Assembly: GCA_017619315.1 (NCBI GenBank)
Contig: JAFZSN010000004.1
Coordinates: 1-64,000 of the forward strand
From: Candidatus Saccharimonadota bacterium
GTDB taxonomy: Bacteria > Patescibacteriota > Saccharimonadia > Saccharimonadales > Saccharimonadaceae
Length of the DNA: 64,000 nt
Reading direction: 5' to 3'
Shown here: positions 1 to 8,946 of the stretch, piece after piece
How the letters are laid out: the number at the start of each line of letters is the position of its first letter
How positions within the stretch are numbered: the stretch's first letter is position 1
Position numbers and translations under genes: made by a program
The notes under the pieces: model-generated
The model's input: only the letters and a program-made list of their open reading frames with translations
What the model was told of the DNA's origin: nothing
The model's database searches: none

Positions 1-1
1 A

Positions 2-3000
2 TGGGGCCAAGCTGTATCTATTACTGCTTCTCCTAACACTGGTTCTCACTTCACTTCCTGGACCCAGTCTGGTACTGCTGGCACCTTTGGCTCTGCCTCT
101 TCCGCCTCCACCACCTTCACTATGGGTAAGGGTAACAGTACTGTTACAGCTGGTGGTACCTATAATACTTACACTATTGGATATACATTAAACGGTGGCA
201 CTGCTGGCTCTAGTGCTCCAACCTCTGGCACTTATGCCTCTGCTGTTACTATTTCTAACCCAACTAAGACCGTGACGGTCAACGGTAGTGTGGGATCTAC
301 TGGTTGCGCTAACAGTAGTTCTAGCTACACTGCTTCCTCTGCTCAGACCTTCGCTGGCTGGACCTCTTCTACCCTAAGCAGTACTGCTACTACCGCTTCC
401 TCTGCTAGCGGCACCTATTCTGCCTGGAATGGGAGTACAGCTACTACCAACCAATACTTTAAGAATCTAAGAAGTGATACTGGCACTGCTACCATGGTAG
501 CCACCTGGACGCCAGTCAGCATTACCCTACCACAAATCAGCCGTACAGGCTACACTTGTAAATGGAATTATGGTGGGAATTCCTATGATTCTGGTGCTTC
601 CTATACCCCAGCCGCTAACTCCGCTGCTTCCCTAGACTTTACTGCCACTGCTACTATTAAATCTAACCTATCTCTCAAAGTCTCCTTCAATTCTACCTAT
701 GTATCAAGCGTCAAAGTCTGTAAGACTACTGGTGACTGTTCTGGCACTAACCTCATGGGTACTGTCACTACTTCCGGAAATAGTGTTTCAGGCCTAACTT
801 ATGGCACTGCCTACTATCTCTATCCAACTTACACCACCGGCTCATATCTAGAATCTTGGACCAAGGATTCTGGTGCGGTAGGTACCCTCTCTTCTACTTC
901 TGCTGCTAACCCAACCTATACCATTGGTGATGGTACTAATGCCGTAACATTGAATGGCAAAAACACCTATAGCTTAACTATCAACTTTGCGGGGACAGGT
1001 ATAAATTCCGTCAGAATATGTAAAGGTGGCAACCTAGGAGCATGTAAAGCGGCTCCAGCACAATATGCAATAGGTGAGATAACGGCTAGCGGCGGATCGG
1101 TCGGAGGGTTAAGCTATGGAGCTTCTATTGGTCTACTTGCCTACACAGACACTGGCTATTCAGCTACTTATACAAAAACAGCTGGAGCAGGTTCTTTAAT
1201 AAATCAAAACATCTTCACCGTTGGTGCCGGGAATGGGACCTTAACGGCAACTGGAAAGGCAAGCGCTATGCAAACCTGGACCGCAAGCGACTGTTTAGCT
1301 ATGACCGCTGGAGACATAACCCAACTAGATGATTTAAGAGATAGCGAAACGTACTACATAGGGAAATTGGCCGACGGAAACTGTTGGATGCTTGACAATC
1401 TCCGACTAGATCTAACAAACAGCACGACTATTTCAAATACTACAGCTGACAACACTAATGCTACCGCCTATGCCTTAACAAAGCTCAAGTCTGGTGGTGG
1501 CACAACATCTGATAGATATGCTACTACAGGTCTTACCGGATCTAACTGGACTAAAGGCGTTAGCTATTCTGCGCCGCTCGTAAATGCCGCTTATAAAAAC
1601 ACTGTTGTGTCTACAGTAATTGGTCAAGGGTCTGGAAAACAAGGCGTTTATTATAATTATTGTGCTGCATCAGCAGGTTCGCATTGCTGGGGCAATGGTA
1701 CTAGCCCAGGTACTGTGTTGATACATGCCAGCGAGGATATTTGCCCTAAGGGCTGGCGCTTGCCAACTGGGACTAATTCTGGCGAGTATCAGGCGGCCTA
1801 TTATAGCTATGGTAGCAACCGCGATACCCTCTCAACAGCTCTTTCTGATTCAAAGACAGGTGACTTTTACAATACTAATACTACTGACTATACAATGGCT
1901 GTTGGGTATGGTGGTTCTTATCATTGGACTTCAAGTACATATAATAGCACCGATATGTATAGAACTAGAGCTAACACAACTGATACGTACACAAATGTAT
2001 CAAGAGCCCGTTATATCGGCTCAACGGTACGTTGTGTCTTTGATAAACAGGAATATCTCCAAAATGCAACCCCATCAACCATAGACGCTCATTTGACTTC
2101 TACAAACAAGATTGCTTCCTTCCGTGATTCGCGCGATAATGAACCGTATCTTATCAGTAAACTCGCAGACGGTAACTATTGGTATCTAGATAATATGCGG
2201 CTTAATTTGTCACTCAGTACCACGCTCTCAAACGTTACGGCCTCAAATACTAATGCAACTGATACCTCCATAACCAAGCTTAAATCTGGCGGTGGGACTA
2301 CTTCTGATAAGTACCCAACTGCAAAAATTAATAATGTATCATGGACTTCAAGCTCTCAAAACTACTATAGTATTCCAATGTCTGTTTATACCTTTGGTTC
2401 TAATAATTTGCATACCGTAGCTAGCACTACTTATGGTAAAGGATCTGGTAGATTTGGTGTATACTATAACTTCTGTGCCGCCTCAGCTGGATCATATTGT
2501 TATGGTAATGGTACAAGCGCTGGCACATCTTCTGGCAATGCCACTGAAGATCTATGCCCGACTGGTTGGCGCTTACCTACGGGTAACACGACAGGCGAAT
2601 ATCAATCCTTATATACTGCTTACTCTTCCAATACAACAAATTTCTTAAACGCGATTTCTACAAGCCTTACTGGTCATTTTAATAGCGGAACACAAACAGC
2701 TACTGGTTACGGCAACTGGTGGACTTCTACTAGAAATGCAAATGACAAGATGTATGATCTTCATACAGATTCAACCCCAAGTGTAAGCAATTCTAATGCA
2801 TATGTACGTAGCTATGGATTTTCTATCCGATGCGTGAAAGATAATTCGAGTGTGCCAACTATGCAAAGCGCCACCACTTCGACTCTTGCCGCCGCAATGC
2901 CAAACGAAGGTGACAAAACGACACTAAGAGACTCTCGAGATAATAAAACATATGAAATCACAAAGGTTAATGGCCAATACTGGATGACTCAGAACCTACG

Positions 3001-3484
3001 TTTTGTTGGCGCGAACTCCGCCTTCTCCCTAAATACGGGTAGCACCAACATAGGCTCCAATGCTACTGTTTCTTATGGCGATTTAACATCCGGGAACAGT
3101 AACGATGAGGCAAGAATTCATGCAGGAGTCGACAACAATGGTGACGGGACGGTTTGGTATAACTATGCGGCGGCTACAGCTGGAACAATCACAGGTTCTT
3201 CCAATAGCACAAATGCAACTTATGATATTTGCCCGGCTGGTTGGAGACTACCAACGCAGAGTGAGAATAGTGGCATTATGTCTTATGCAGGTACCTTTAA
3301 CCCTGTCGCCGGCGGCATCTACTACGATGGTACGCTGGGCAGCGCCGGCGGCTTCGGTTTCTGGTGGTCTGCTACTGCGTCTAGTACCACCAGTCGTTAC
3401 CGCCTGGTCTGGGATGGTAGTGGTCTTACTACCTACGACAACAGCCGGAGCTACGGGTTTTATGTTAGGTGCGTTAAGAAATAG
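2..3484 (+). CDS. Surface protein with bacterial-repeat region and three FISUMP domains (5' partial)
   Basis: The reading frame is open from base 2, so the gene runs off the left edge and its signal peptide is not visible; the first ATG at 122 is internal. The N-terminal ~400 residues seen are Ser/Thr/Gly-rich and carry InlB/bacterial-repeat-like units (YTLNGGTAG, QTFAGWTSS). Three tandem Fibrobacter-succinogenes-major-paralogous (FISUMP) domains follow. Each has a DLRDSETY/FRDSRDNE/LRDSRDNK opening (about residues 402, 663 and 933 counted from base 122), a [KN]-G-x-Y/C-W segment, a CPxGWRLPT core (about 540, 812 and 1037) and an [IV]RCV end. Such proteins are normally secreted or surface-exposed; no C-terminal sorting signal or membrane anchor is visible, as the protein ends in VRCVKK. 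The last ~170 bases are visibly GC-richer than the two earlier repeats. After the TAG stop the same frame stays open for 33 more codons. An adhesin or host-contact role is inference. Confidence 0.85.
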   Translation, partial: WGQAVSITASPNTGSHFTSWTQSGTAGTFGSASSASTTFTMGKGNSTVTAGGTYNTYTIGYTLNGGTAGSSAPTSGTYASAVTISNPTKTVTVNGSVGSTGCANSSSSYTASSAQTFAGWTSSTLSSTATTASSASGTYSAWNGSTATTNQYFKNLRSDTGTATMVATWTPVSITLPQISRTGYTCKWNYGGNSYDSGASYTPAANSAASLDFTATATIKSNLSLKVSFNSTYVSSVKVCKTTGDCSGTNLMGTVTTSGNSVSGLTYGTAYYLYPTYTTGSYLESWTKDSGAVGTLSSTSAANPTYTIGDGTNAVTLNGKNTYSLTINFAGTGINSVRICKGGNLGACKAAPAQYAIGEITASGGSVGGLSYGASIGLLAYTDTGYSATYTKTAGAGSLINQNIFTVGAGNGTLTATGKASAMQTWTASDCLAMTAGDITQLDDLRDSETYYIGKLADGNCWMLDNLRLDLTNSTTISNTTADNTNATAYALTKLKSGGGTTSDRYATTGLTGSNWTKGVSYSAPLVNAAYKNTVVSTVIGQGSGKQGVYYNYCAASAGSHCWGNGTSPGTVLIHASEDICPKGWRLPTGTNSGEYQAAYYSYGSNRDTLSTALSDSKTGDFYNTNTTDYTMAVGYGGSYHWTSSTYNSTDMYRTRANTTDTYTNVSRARYIGSTVRCVFDKQEYLQNATPSTIDAHLTSTNKIASFRDSRDNEPYLISKLADGNYWYLDNMRLNLSLSTTLSNVTASNTNATDTSITKLKSGGGTTSDKYPTAKINNVSWTSSSQNYYSIPMSVYTFGSNNLHTVASTTYGKGSGRFGVYYNFCAASAGSYCYGNGTSAGTSSGNATEDLCPTGWRLPTGNTTGEYQSLYTAYSSNTTNFLNAISTSLTGHFNSGTQTATGYGNWWTSTRNANDKMYDLHTDSTPSVSNSNAYVRSYGFSIRCVKDNSSVPTMQSATTSTLAAAMPNEGDKTTLRDSRDNKTYEITKVNGQYWMTQNLRFVGANSAFSLNTGSTNIGSNATVSYGDLTSGNSNDEARIHAGVDNNGDGTVWYNYAAATAGTITGSSNSTNATYDICPAGWRLPTQSENSGIMSYAGTFNPVAGGIYYDGTLGSAGGFGFWWSATASSTTSRYRLVWDGSGLTTYDNSRSYGFYVRCVKK

Positions 3485-3609
3485 CAATCCGACCATAGCC
3501 TCACGATCATAGGTAAAGGCAAATTAGAAAACGATAAAACTCCAGAAACATACTACAAAATAAATAACAAGAATGGCAATACATAATTGCAATATAGTGG
3601 TAAAGATAT

Positions 3610-4263
3610 TTACCCAGCATGCCCCTTCTGGCTAGAATCAAAATAGATGATCTCATAATCATCAGGATTATAACCCTTGTCCTGCATCAATTTAAGCGCG
3701 CGGTCATAATTGCCACCAGTAAAATCGGTAATCTTTAAACAATAATCAGTCTTGCACCCCTCATATTCACCACCGTCAATCCGATAATACACATACTCAG
3801 TATAATTATTGAAATACTTCTCATAAACAAGAGGCAAGCTCTCCATGATCGGATACTTCGCGCGAAGCTCTTTTAATTGGTTCTGTCCCTCATATTCATA
3901 AATAATATCAAGTAGATACAGCGTAGTCTGATTGGTCAGATTCTCGTACCATTCCGGGTTACCACCGAGATGTGTATAAACCTTCGTCTTTTCGTCCCGT
4001 TTTAGTTCAATCTCAAATTCAGCCGTGTCAAATCCTTCCCTACTAATCACCGCTTTCTTTTTGCCGGCGGGCAAATTTTCATAAATACCATTTTCGTATT
4101 TTTCTCCGTCAATCAAAATCGTCGCGTCGGTCGGGACCACGAGAATATCAAGCGAAGCCGAGAAAATCATTTTGATCGAAATATACACCAAGAAAAGTGC
4201 AAGTATCAGGAATCCGCACGCGATTCCAATTGATATTTTATGTTTTTGAATAAAATCTATCAT
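3610..4263 (-). CDS. Membrane-anchored protein with PEGA-like domain
   Basis: The protein has 217 aa, with one N-terminal membrane helix (about residues 11-33, GIACGFLILALFLVYIS) preceded by a short basic cytoplasmic end. Next comes a segment typical of PEGA domains (VVPTDATILIDGEKY, LPAGKKKAVISREGF, about 40-80). The C-terminal half (about 95-217) is Tyr/Asp/Glu-rich and not recognised. Only one base separates its ATG from the stop of the upstream secreted hydrolase, so the two are surely co-transcribed and probably translationally coupled. PEGA domains are found in envelope proteins of unclear function; a partner role for the hydrolase is inference. Confidence 0.6.
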   Translation of the reverse strand: MIDFIQKHKISIGIACGFLILALFLVYISIKMIFSASLDILVVPTDATILIDGEKYENGIYENLPAGKKKAVISREGFDTAEFEIELKRDEKTKVYTHLGGNPEWYENLTNQTTLYLLDIIYEYEGQNQLKELRAKYPIMESLPLVYEKYFNNYTEYVYYRIDGGEYEGCKTDYCLKITDFTGGNYDRALKLMQDKGYNPDDYEIIYFDSSQKGHAG

Positions 4264-4264
4264 T

Positions 4265-6193
4265 TTACACCTTCAATCTATAAGTTAATCCAGGCTGGTA
4301 ATAATAACTGGATATATCACCAAACCGCTCGCCCGACGAAGCTGAGGCTACCTTTAGTTCGCCATCAACTTCGACGATCATCAAAATATGTCCACCACCA
4401 TTTTCGATCCTGATATCGCCAGGCTTTGCTTGCGAAGAGTCAGTCACTTCGACAAGTTCCCACATATCCGAATTAGCTAGATAATCCTTCTGGGCACCAA
4501 GCCATACTGGGAAATTCGGGTCAATACCAGAAGCTCTTACCACGGTACCCACAAAGTTATCACAGCTTTTCCCTACTGGGATCATAGTGCCGTCACCCCT
4601 ATTAAAGGCCCCCGCCTGGGCCACCGTTAATTCATAGCCACTGGTCCAGGTTTGCCGAATCGCCTCAGCATACCCCGGACTAATTTGGGAAGCTGAATTG
4701 CCTTGCTCAGCTTCCGGCCAAGCAATTTGCGCCGCAGTCTCGTTGAGGTCCATATTCCCGCCGATAAAACTACTAGGACAGACGTTATCACCGTCAGAAG
4801 ACCCAGTCAAAGCTTTGTATTTTACAAAACCACCAAAATCTGCCTGAGTCGCATCATCCTTATAGTCGCCGTCGGCGACAAAACGTCCAGGCCAAGCTGG
4901 ATCCATCGAATCACTGTTCGGGTCACGCTTAGCGTCGTAACGATTCATTACATACGGTGAACCCTCACCTATTTCAGCCTGAGCCGCAGTGAACCCAAGC
5001 GCCAAAGCCTTTTCTTTATACTCCGGAGCTTTACCATTGTATTGGAATAGCAAAGATTTGATTCCGTCATCAGATTTAACATCAAGCCCAGCGGACTCGA
5101 TCATTGCCTTCATTTGTTCAGCCGCAATCAAAGTCTGACGTTCAAATTCCTCATCATCTACCGGTCCAGCCGGCAAGAAGGCTTTGTCATTTGTCCCACC
5201 AACGGTATAGGAATAAAGTTGATAAATTCCTTGACCATTGGCTGGATTAGATCTCGCGAGACCAGTCTCGAGGCTGTGCATCGTCGCAATTGCTTGCCAA
5301 GGAATCCCAAATTTATCTTCTGCTTTTTTGTAGACGGATTTATTATTATTGATTGCAGAAAGTTGCTCCTCAGACCAAACCGTATCACCAGCGTAGTTCT
5401 GGTTATACATTGCGGTCTGGTCAGAATTCGCCCCGGCACCGCCGACAAATGAAGATAGCGCCTTGACGATCGTGCTGACCCATTCCTTATACCCACCAAA
5501 AGGATGAACGCCGCTAGAATCCGAACCATAATACTCATCCTTAGCTGCACTGGCCCAATCCGCCACCCTAATATTAGAGTGGTCATCCAAAGCTTTCTCT
5601 AGAACCTTATTACTAGATTTTACAATCTCTTGCAGTTCCGAGTTCGTAGTCGTCATATACAGATTGACAAACACGACCTTCGTGTCGTCACCAGCGAGTT
5701 CGAGCACCTTATTAACATCGTCCTCAGTAATACCATTATTGGCCCCAAGTGCAAACACGAGATACTGCCGGAGCTTTTTGTCGGCCACAATCTTCTCAAG
5801 AATACTAATCCCACTCGGATTACTATCGCCAACATCAGCGCTAACATTCTTACCAACTTTAAGATAGGAAGACGCAGATTGATCTTCATTCCCGACGCCT
5901 TCATAATTAAATTCGCCAACATCAACACCAGGCAAAGCCTTGGAAATCAGTTTACCACCAGAATCAAGCTCCGCTCCTACTGAATAAGAGTCGCCAATCC
6001 AAGTAACATTTTTGCCAGAAGGTGCCTCTACCGCAACAGGGTTACAGCCACCCGTCGGATCGTAAAACAGGATATTATTCTGCGAATAAAAATCCATGGT
6101 TTCTTGGTCAATCTGCGCATAGACGAAATTCGGGCAAAGCGATAAAAGAAAAGATATCGCCACCAAAAACCATTTTTTCAAGCTTTTTCGCAT
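4265..6193 (-). CDS. Secreted multidomain cell-wall hydrolase: SGNH + lysozyme-like + Cys/His amidase-peptidase
   Basis: The protein has 642 aa. A signal peptide (basic start, hydrophobic core 9-20, VYAQ cleavage at about 26) directs export. Residues 60-250 look like an SGNH/GDSL esterase or acyl-hydrolase: GDSYS (Ser69), GANNG (Asn block ~152) and SDSSGVHP (Asp225/His230). Residues 272-410 resemble a lysozyme/glucosaminidase-like goose-type fold (AIATMHSLETG with Glu309, GIYQLYSYT). The C-terminus has a CHAP/NlpC-like Cys-His pair (SCDNFVG Cys544; GGGHILMIVE His602). Together these could deacetylate, cut glycan and cut peptide bonds of peptidoglycan, of self or host (inference). A TATAAT box sits 6 nt before the ATG, predicting a leaderless mRNA. 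It is followed by the PEGA-like gene. Confidence 0.7.
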   Translation of the reverse strand: MRKSLKKWFLVAISFLLSLCPNFVYAQIDQETMDFYSQNNILFYDPTGGCNPVAVEAPSGKNVTWIGDSYSVGAELDSGGKLISKALPGVDVGEFNYEGVGNEDQSASSYLKVGKNVSADVGDSNPSGISILEKIVADKKLRQYLVFALGANNGITEDDVNKVLELAGDDTKVVFVNLYMTTTNSELQEIVKSSNKVLEKALDDHSNIRVADWASAAKDEYYGSDSSGVHPFGGYKEWVSTIVKALSSFVGGAGANSDQTAMYNQNYAGDTVWSEEQLSAINNNKSVYKKAEDKFGIPWQAIATMHSLETGLARSNPANGQGIYQLYSYTVGGTNDKAFLPAGPVDDEEFERQTLIAAEQMKAMIESAGLDVKSDDGIKSLLFQYNGKAPEYKEKALALGFTAAQAEIGEGSPYVMNRYDAKRDPNSDSMDPAWPGRFVADGDYKDDATQADFGGFVKYKALTGSSDGDNVCPSSFIGGNMDLNETAAQIAWPEAEQGNSASQISPGYAEAIRQTWTSGYELTVAQAGAFNRGDGTMIPVGKSCDNFVGTVVRASGIDPNFPVWLGAQKDYLANSDMWELVEVTDSSQAKPGDIRIENGGGHILMIVEVDGELKVASASSGERFGDISSYYYQPGLTYRLKV

Positions 6194-6205
6194 AGTATTA
6201 TTATA
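6194..6205 (-). promoter_or_regulatory. -10 box immediately before the secreted hydrolase ATG (leaderless)
   Basis: On the minus strand TATAAT (6200-6205) is followed by 6 nt and then the ATG at 6193, so transcription should start at or next to the start codon. There is no Shine-Dalgarno sequence. Confidence 0.6.
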
Positions 6206-6211
6206 CTATAT

Positions 6212-6871
6212 TTAGATACGATTCGCAAATAAAACTAGGCGTTCCGAAGCGTCTCCATCCCCATAAGAAACACCGTGACAAGTCATGATCGAAACATCAT
6301 ATTGTACCCCGTTATGGCGGGCTGCTGCCACATTCCACATATAACTACCAGAACCATTGAGCTCCAACCTGCCATTTTCGCGGTTTTTCTCAAAGATCTG
6401 TCTTTTCGCGACACGATAGTTGACAGTTACACCATTGAGGGTTACTGAGAAAGTACTCCCCTCCGCTAGGTTCACTAGACCACCAAACACTGCACCAGAA
6501 TTATGCCCATAATAGAATCTATCGCCGTATTTATTGACGTGATTACCGGAATCTACAGTGGTATCACCGACAGAAATGACCGGCAAAGTCCGGCCTGCAA
6601 TCGTAATCGAATCATATATTGCACTACCATAACCAGTATCGCTATTTGCATAAGAAGAACGATTAACACTAGATTTTACGGCTGTGGCGGCTTTATAAGA
6701 ACCCGAAATATCCGTGAACGGATCGCTATCAAGATCATTTGACTTGGGAGCATAAGAAGAAGTATCACCAACATAGAGAGAGTCGACTACGTCAAGACCC
6801 CAAAACTGTAAAGGCTTCAAAAGTAAAGCGCCCACCAAGATGGCTGTAACTGATATGACCAACTTTTTCAT
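6212..6871 (-). CDS. Sortase family transpeptidase
   Basis: The protein has 219 aa, with an N-terminal membrane anchor (about residues 4-20) and a C-terminal sortase domain. The expected triad is visible: His123 in YYGHNSG, Cys198 in MTCHG and Arg211 in ASERLVLF. Sortases attach secreted proteins to the cell wall or assemble pili, acting on the outer face of the membrane. The ATG is preceded by GGGAG at good spacing, and an extended -10 (TGCTATAAT) lies at 6904-6912. It lies upstream of the secreted hydrolase in the same direction, which suggests an envelope block. No LPxTG-type substrate is visible in this window. The subclass is uncertain; the spacing around the Cys and Arg does not match class A closely. 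Confidence 0.75.
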   Translation of the reverse strand: MKKLVISVTAILVGALLLKPLQFWGLDVVDSLYVGDTSSYAPKSNDLDSDPFTDISGSYKAATAVKSSVNRSSYANSDTGYGSAIYDSITIAGRTLPVISVGDTTVDSGNHVNKYGDRFYYGHNSGAVFGGLVNLAEGSTFSVTLNGVTVNYRVAKRQIFEKNRENGRLELNGSGSYMWNVAAARHNGVQYDVSIMTCHGVSYGDGDASERLVLFANRI

Positions 6872-6903
6872 AAAACTCCCAAACTACATCAGTTAATGAC
6901 TAT

Positions 6904-6945
6904 ATTATAGCACATTTTGCAAAATAAATCAAGTGATGCTAGAAT
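6904..6945. promoter_or_regulatory. Divergent promoters between sortase and HD gene
   Basis: Minus strand: extended -10 TGCTATAAT (-10 at 6904-6909) for the sortase. Plus strand: TGCTAGAAT (-10 at 6940-6945) for the HD-domain gene. The plus leader carries two tandem strong Shine-Dalgarno-like runs (GGGAGGTG at 6959-6966 and GGGAGGTGA at 6977-6985); only the second is correctly spaced for the TTG start. Confidence 0.55.
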
Positions 6946-6989
6946 ATCTCATAGATAAGGGAGGTGTACATTTATAGGGAGGTGATTTT

Positions 6990-7874
6990 TTGACAATCAT
7001 AACAAAGAAATGCGTCGAAGACGATTACTACAAAGAACAAATTCTCGAAGACTTCAAGAGCATCATGAAAGAAGAGATAAAGCTTCATGACTGGGACATC
7101 AGCATGCTGTTACCTCGAGCCGAAGAGATTATGAACCTTGTGGTACAGATATTTGAAGTAGCATATTCTTCGGTAATTCCAAGATCATACAACGAAAGCT
7201 ACGGCTTATGTAAAGACGAAATAACCTTTGAGTCCATTAGTGCCCACACTAGACTCATGACCGTCATAATACTAAAAGCCCTTGACTACGTTTACGGTCC
7301 AGATGCCGAAGTATATCCTGGCGGATATCGTTTAAAAGACATCATCAAGATGCTCAACCGGCATGATTTACCAGAAAATATCATCGGAGACCAAGCGGAC
7401 AACGGCGACAGAGATGATAGTGGTTTGGCCAAAATTGAACGCAAGTACTACAAAGAATATGGCGCCCTGTCACTTAGAGTAACAAAACAATACGAAGAAA
7501 GAACGCAGAAATTACAGACAGAATTCGAAGAAAAATCAGGGACGATGGGTTGTTTCGCCTATTCTGGTGACAAAACTTCTGCTATAGTTGAGACTCTCTT
7601 GCTCGACGCAATTGGCTATCCACCAAGAATGAAAGAAGATAACCCCAATGCTTCCGAAATCGACATATTGAATATGTCAATCTGCGACGAAAGAGATGAA
7701 GAAGGCTACTGCTATGCTAGCGAGATGTGGACAATGGGCTACCTGAAAACTAGACATATGGACGCCTATGACGAAACGGGAATCTTCACGGCCATTATCG
7801 TATTTGCGACGTTACTCGTAAGACACAAATGGTACAACTGGAGAGACAAAGATTACGAAACCCCCCTTATCTAG
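6990..7874 (+). CDS. HD-domain hydrolase-like protein
   Basis: The protein has 294 aa. It starts at TTG, chosen because GGGAGGTGA ends 4 nt upstream and no in-frame ATG fits. Metal-binding HD residues appear in the right order: His86 (SISAHTRLM), His125-Asp126 (NRHDLPENIIGD) and Asp194 (SGDKTSAIV). The HDLPE-IIGD block resembles YfbR/HD_2-type 5'-nucleotidases, so a (deoxy)nucleotide phosphohydrolase role is likely but unproven. The rest is acidic and helical without membrane segments. It lies just upstream of thyA-folA-glyA but is separated from it by its own terminator, so a shared pyrimidine role is only suggestive. Confidence 0.6.
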   Translation: MTIITKKCVEDDYYKEQILEDFKSIMKEEIKLHDWDISMLLPRAEEIMNLVVQIFEVAYSSVIPRSYNESYGLCKDEITFESISAHTRLMTVIILKALDYVYGPDAEVYPGGYRLKDIIKMLNRHDLPENIIGDQADNGDRDDSGLAKIERKYYKEYGALSLRVTKQYEERTQKLQTEFEEKSGTMGCFAYSGDKTSAIVETLLLDAIGYPPRMKEDNPNASEIDILNMSICDERDEEGYCYASEMWTMGYLKTRHMDAYDETGIFTAIIVFATLLVRHKWYNWRDKDYETPLI

Positions 7875-7900
7875 CGAGACTAATAAGTCTCGCTTTTTCT
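7874..7900 (+). terminator. Intrinsic terminator after the HD gene
   Basis: An 8-bp perfect stem (GCGAGACT / AGTCTCGC) with loop AATA is followed by TTTTTCT. It overlaps the stop codon of the HD gene. Confidence 0.85.
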
Positions 7901-7953
7901 TGTATCAAAAAGCAGAAAAACCCGTAAAATCCCGGCATTTTTTAAGAGATGTT

Positions 7954-7962
7954 TGCTATAAT
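7954..7962 (+). promoter_or_regulatory. Extended -10 promoter of thyA-folA-glyA
   Basis: TGCTATAAT is followed by a short leader that contains AAGGAGG (about 7969-7975) and then the ATG at 7979. The predicted leader is only ~10 nt. Confidence 0.55.
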
Positions 7963-7978
7963 AAAGAAAAGGAGGTTA

Positions 7979-8944
7979 ATGAGCAAATTCGATGAACAGT
8001 ATATCGACTTGTGTAAACGCATTTTGACCGAAGGCGAAAAAATCGTCAATTACCAAAAATCCGACAACCGCCAAAAATCAGTCGCCAGCGCCATTCCGGA
8101 TCACACCGCCCAAGGCGCCTCTAGTGCAGAAACCATCAGGTTGCCTCATCAAATCATGAGCTTTGACCTCGAGGAAGAATTCCCGATCCTAGTTAGCAAA
8201 AAAGTCGGTTTCAAATCAGCCGTCCTCGAAATTCTCTGGATTTATCAAGTAGCATCAAATGACGTCCGTTGGCTACAGGAGCGAAATGTCAAAATTTGGA
8301 ACGAATGGGAAATTTCCGAAACTGGTGAGTATCAGGGGCGAAACATCAACGAGATTTTCACCAAGAACCACCCTACCGAGCCAAAAACCGACTTCGCCCA
8401 CACCATCGGCACCGCTTATGGCTGGATCGTCAATCGCTATCAGCTAATTCAGAACTTAATCGAGACTTTGAAACAGAACCCCGGTAATCGCCGCATGGTC
8501 CTTTCCCTCTGGCAAAACGAATGGCTCGACACCGCCGCTCTCCCCTCTTGCGTCTGGAATTCCCAGTGGAACCTCATCGACGGCCGCCTAAATTGCCTGG
8601 TCACCTCACGCTCCACCGATGTTCCTCTCGGCCTCCCCTATAACATCGTCCAATACGCCGTACTCTGCCACCTCATCGCCCGCACCATCGGCGCAAAACC
8701 TGGCAAATTCACCTTCATCACAAACGACGCCCACATTTACAAGAACCAAATCCCCGGCATCAAAGAGCAGATCGCAAAATACGACAAAGCTGTAAAGGAC
8801 GGAACCTTACCAGAAGCGCCTAAGCTCTGGCTTAACCCCGAAATCCACAATTTTTACGATTTTGACAACTCTAAAGACTTAAAAGATATTAAACTGGAAG
8901 GCTACGAGCACCTCGGTGTCATCAAAATGCCAGTAACGGAGTAA
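7979..8944 (+). CDS. thyA: Thymidylate synthase
   Basis: The protein has 321 aa. ThyA makes dTMP from dUMP using methylene-tetrahydrofolate. The start at 7979 is set by AAGGAGG four bases upstream; an earlier in-frame ATG at 7949 lies within the promoter. Family blocks visible are NRRMVLSLWQ, the catalytic Cys191 in LPSCVWNSQW, SRSTDVPLGLPYN and NDAHIY. The canonical PCH around the catalytic Cys reads SCV, and Gln-Phe reads Gln-Trp, so this is a divergent ThyA. The dUMP-selecting Asn is kept (GLPYN), arguing against a dCMP hydroxymethylase. It is first gene of a tight thyA-folA-glyA operon that closes the folate cycle needed for dTMP. Confidence 0.88.
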   Translation: MSKFDEQYIDLCKRILTEGEKIVNYQKSDNRQKSVASAIPDHTAQGASSAETIRLPHQIMSFDLEEEFPILVSKKVGFKSAVLEILWIYQVASNDVRWLQERNVKIWNEWEISETGEYQGRNINEIFTKNHPTEPKTDFAHTIGTAYGWIVNRYQLIQNLIETLKQNPGNRRMVLSLWQNEWLDTAALPSCVWNSQWNLIDGRLNCLVTSRSTDVPLGLPYNIVQYAVLCHLIARTIGAKPGKFTFITNDAHIYKNQIPGIKEQIAKYDKAVKDGTLPEAPKLWLNPEIHNFYDFDNSKDLKDIKLEGYEHLGVIKMPVTE

Positions 8945-8946
8945 AA

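Noticed and set aside
3485..3600. Reverse transcriptase or template repeat of a diversity-generating retroelement next to the FISUMP gene
   Set aside because: The gap is too short, and the next genes are the PEGA-like and hydrolase genes on the opposite strand.
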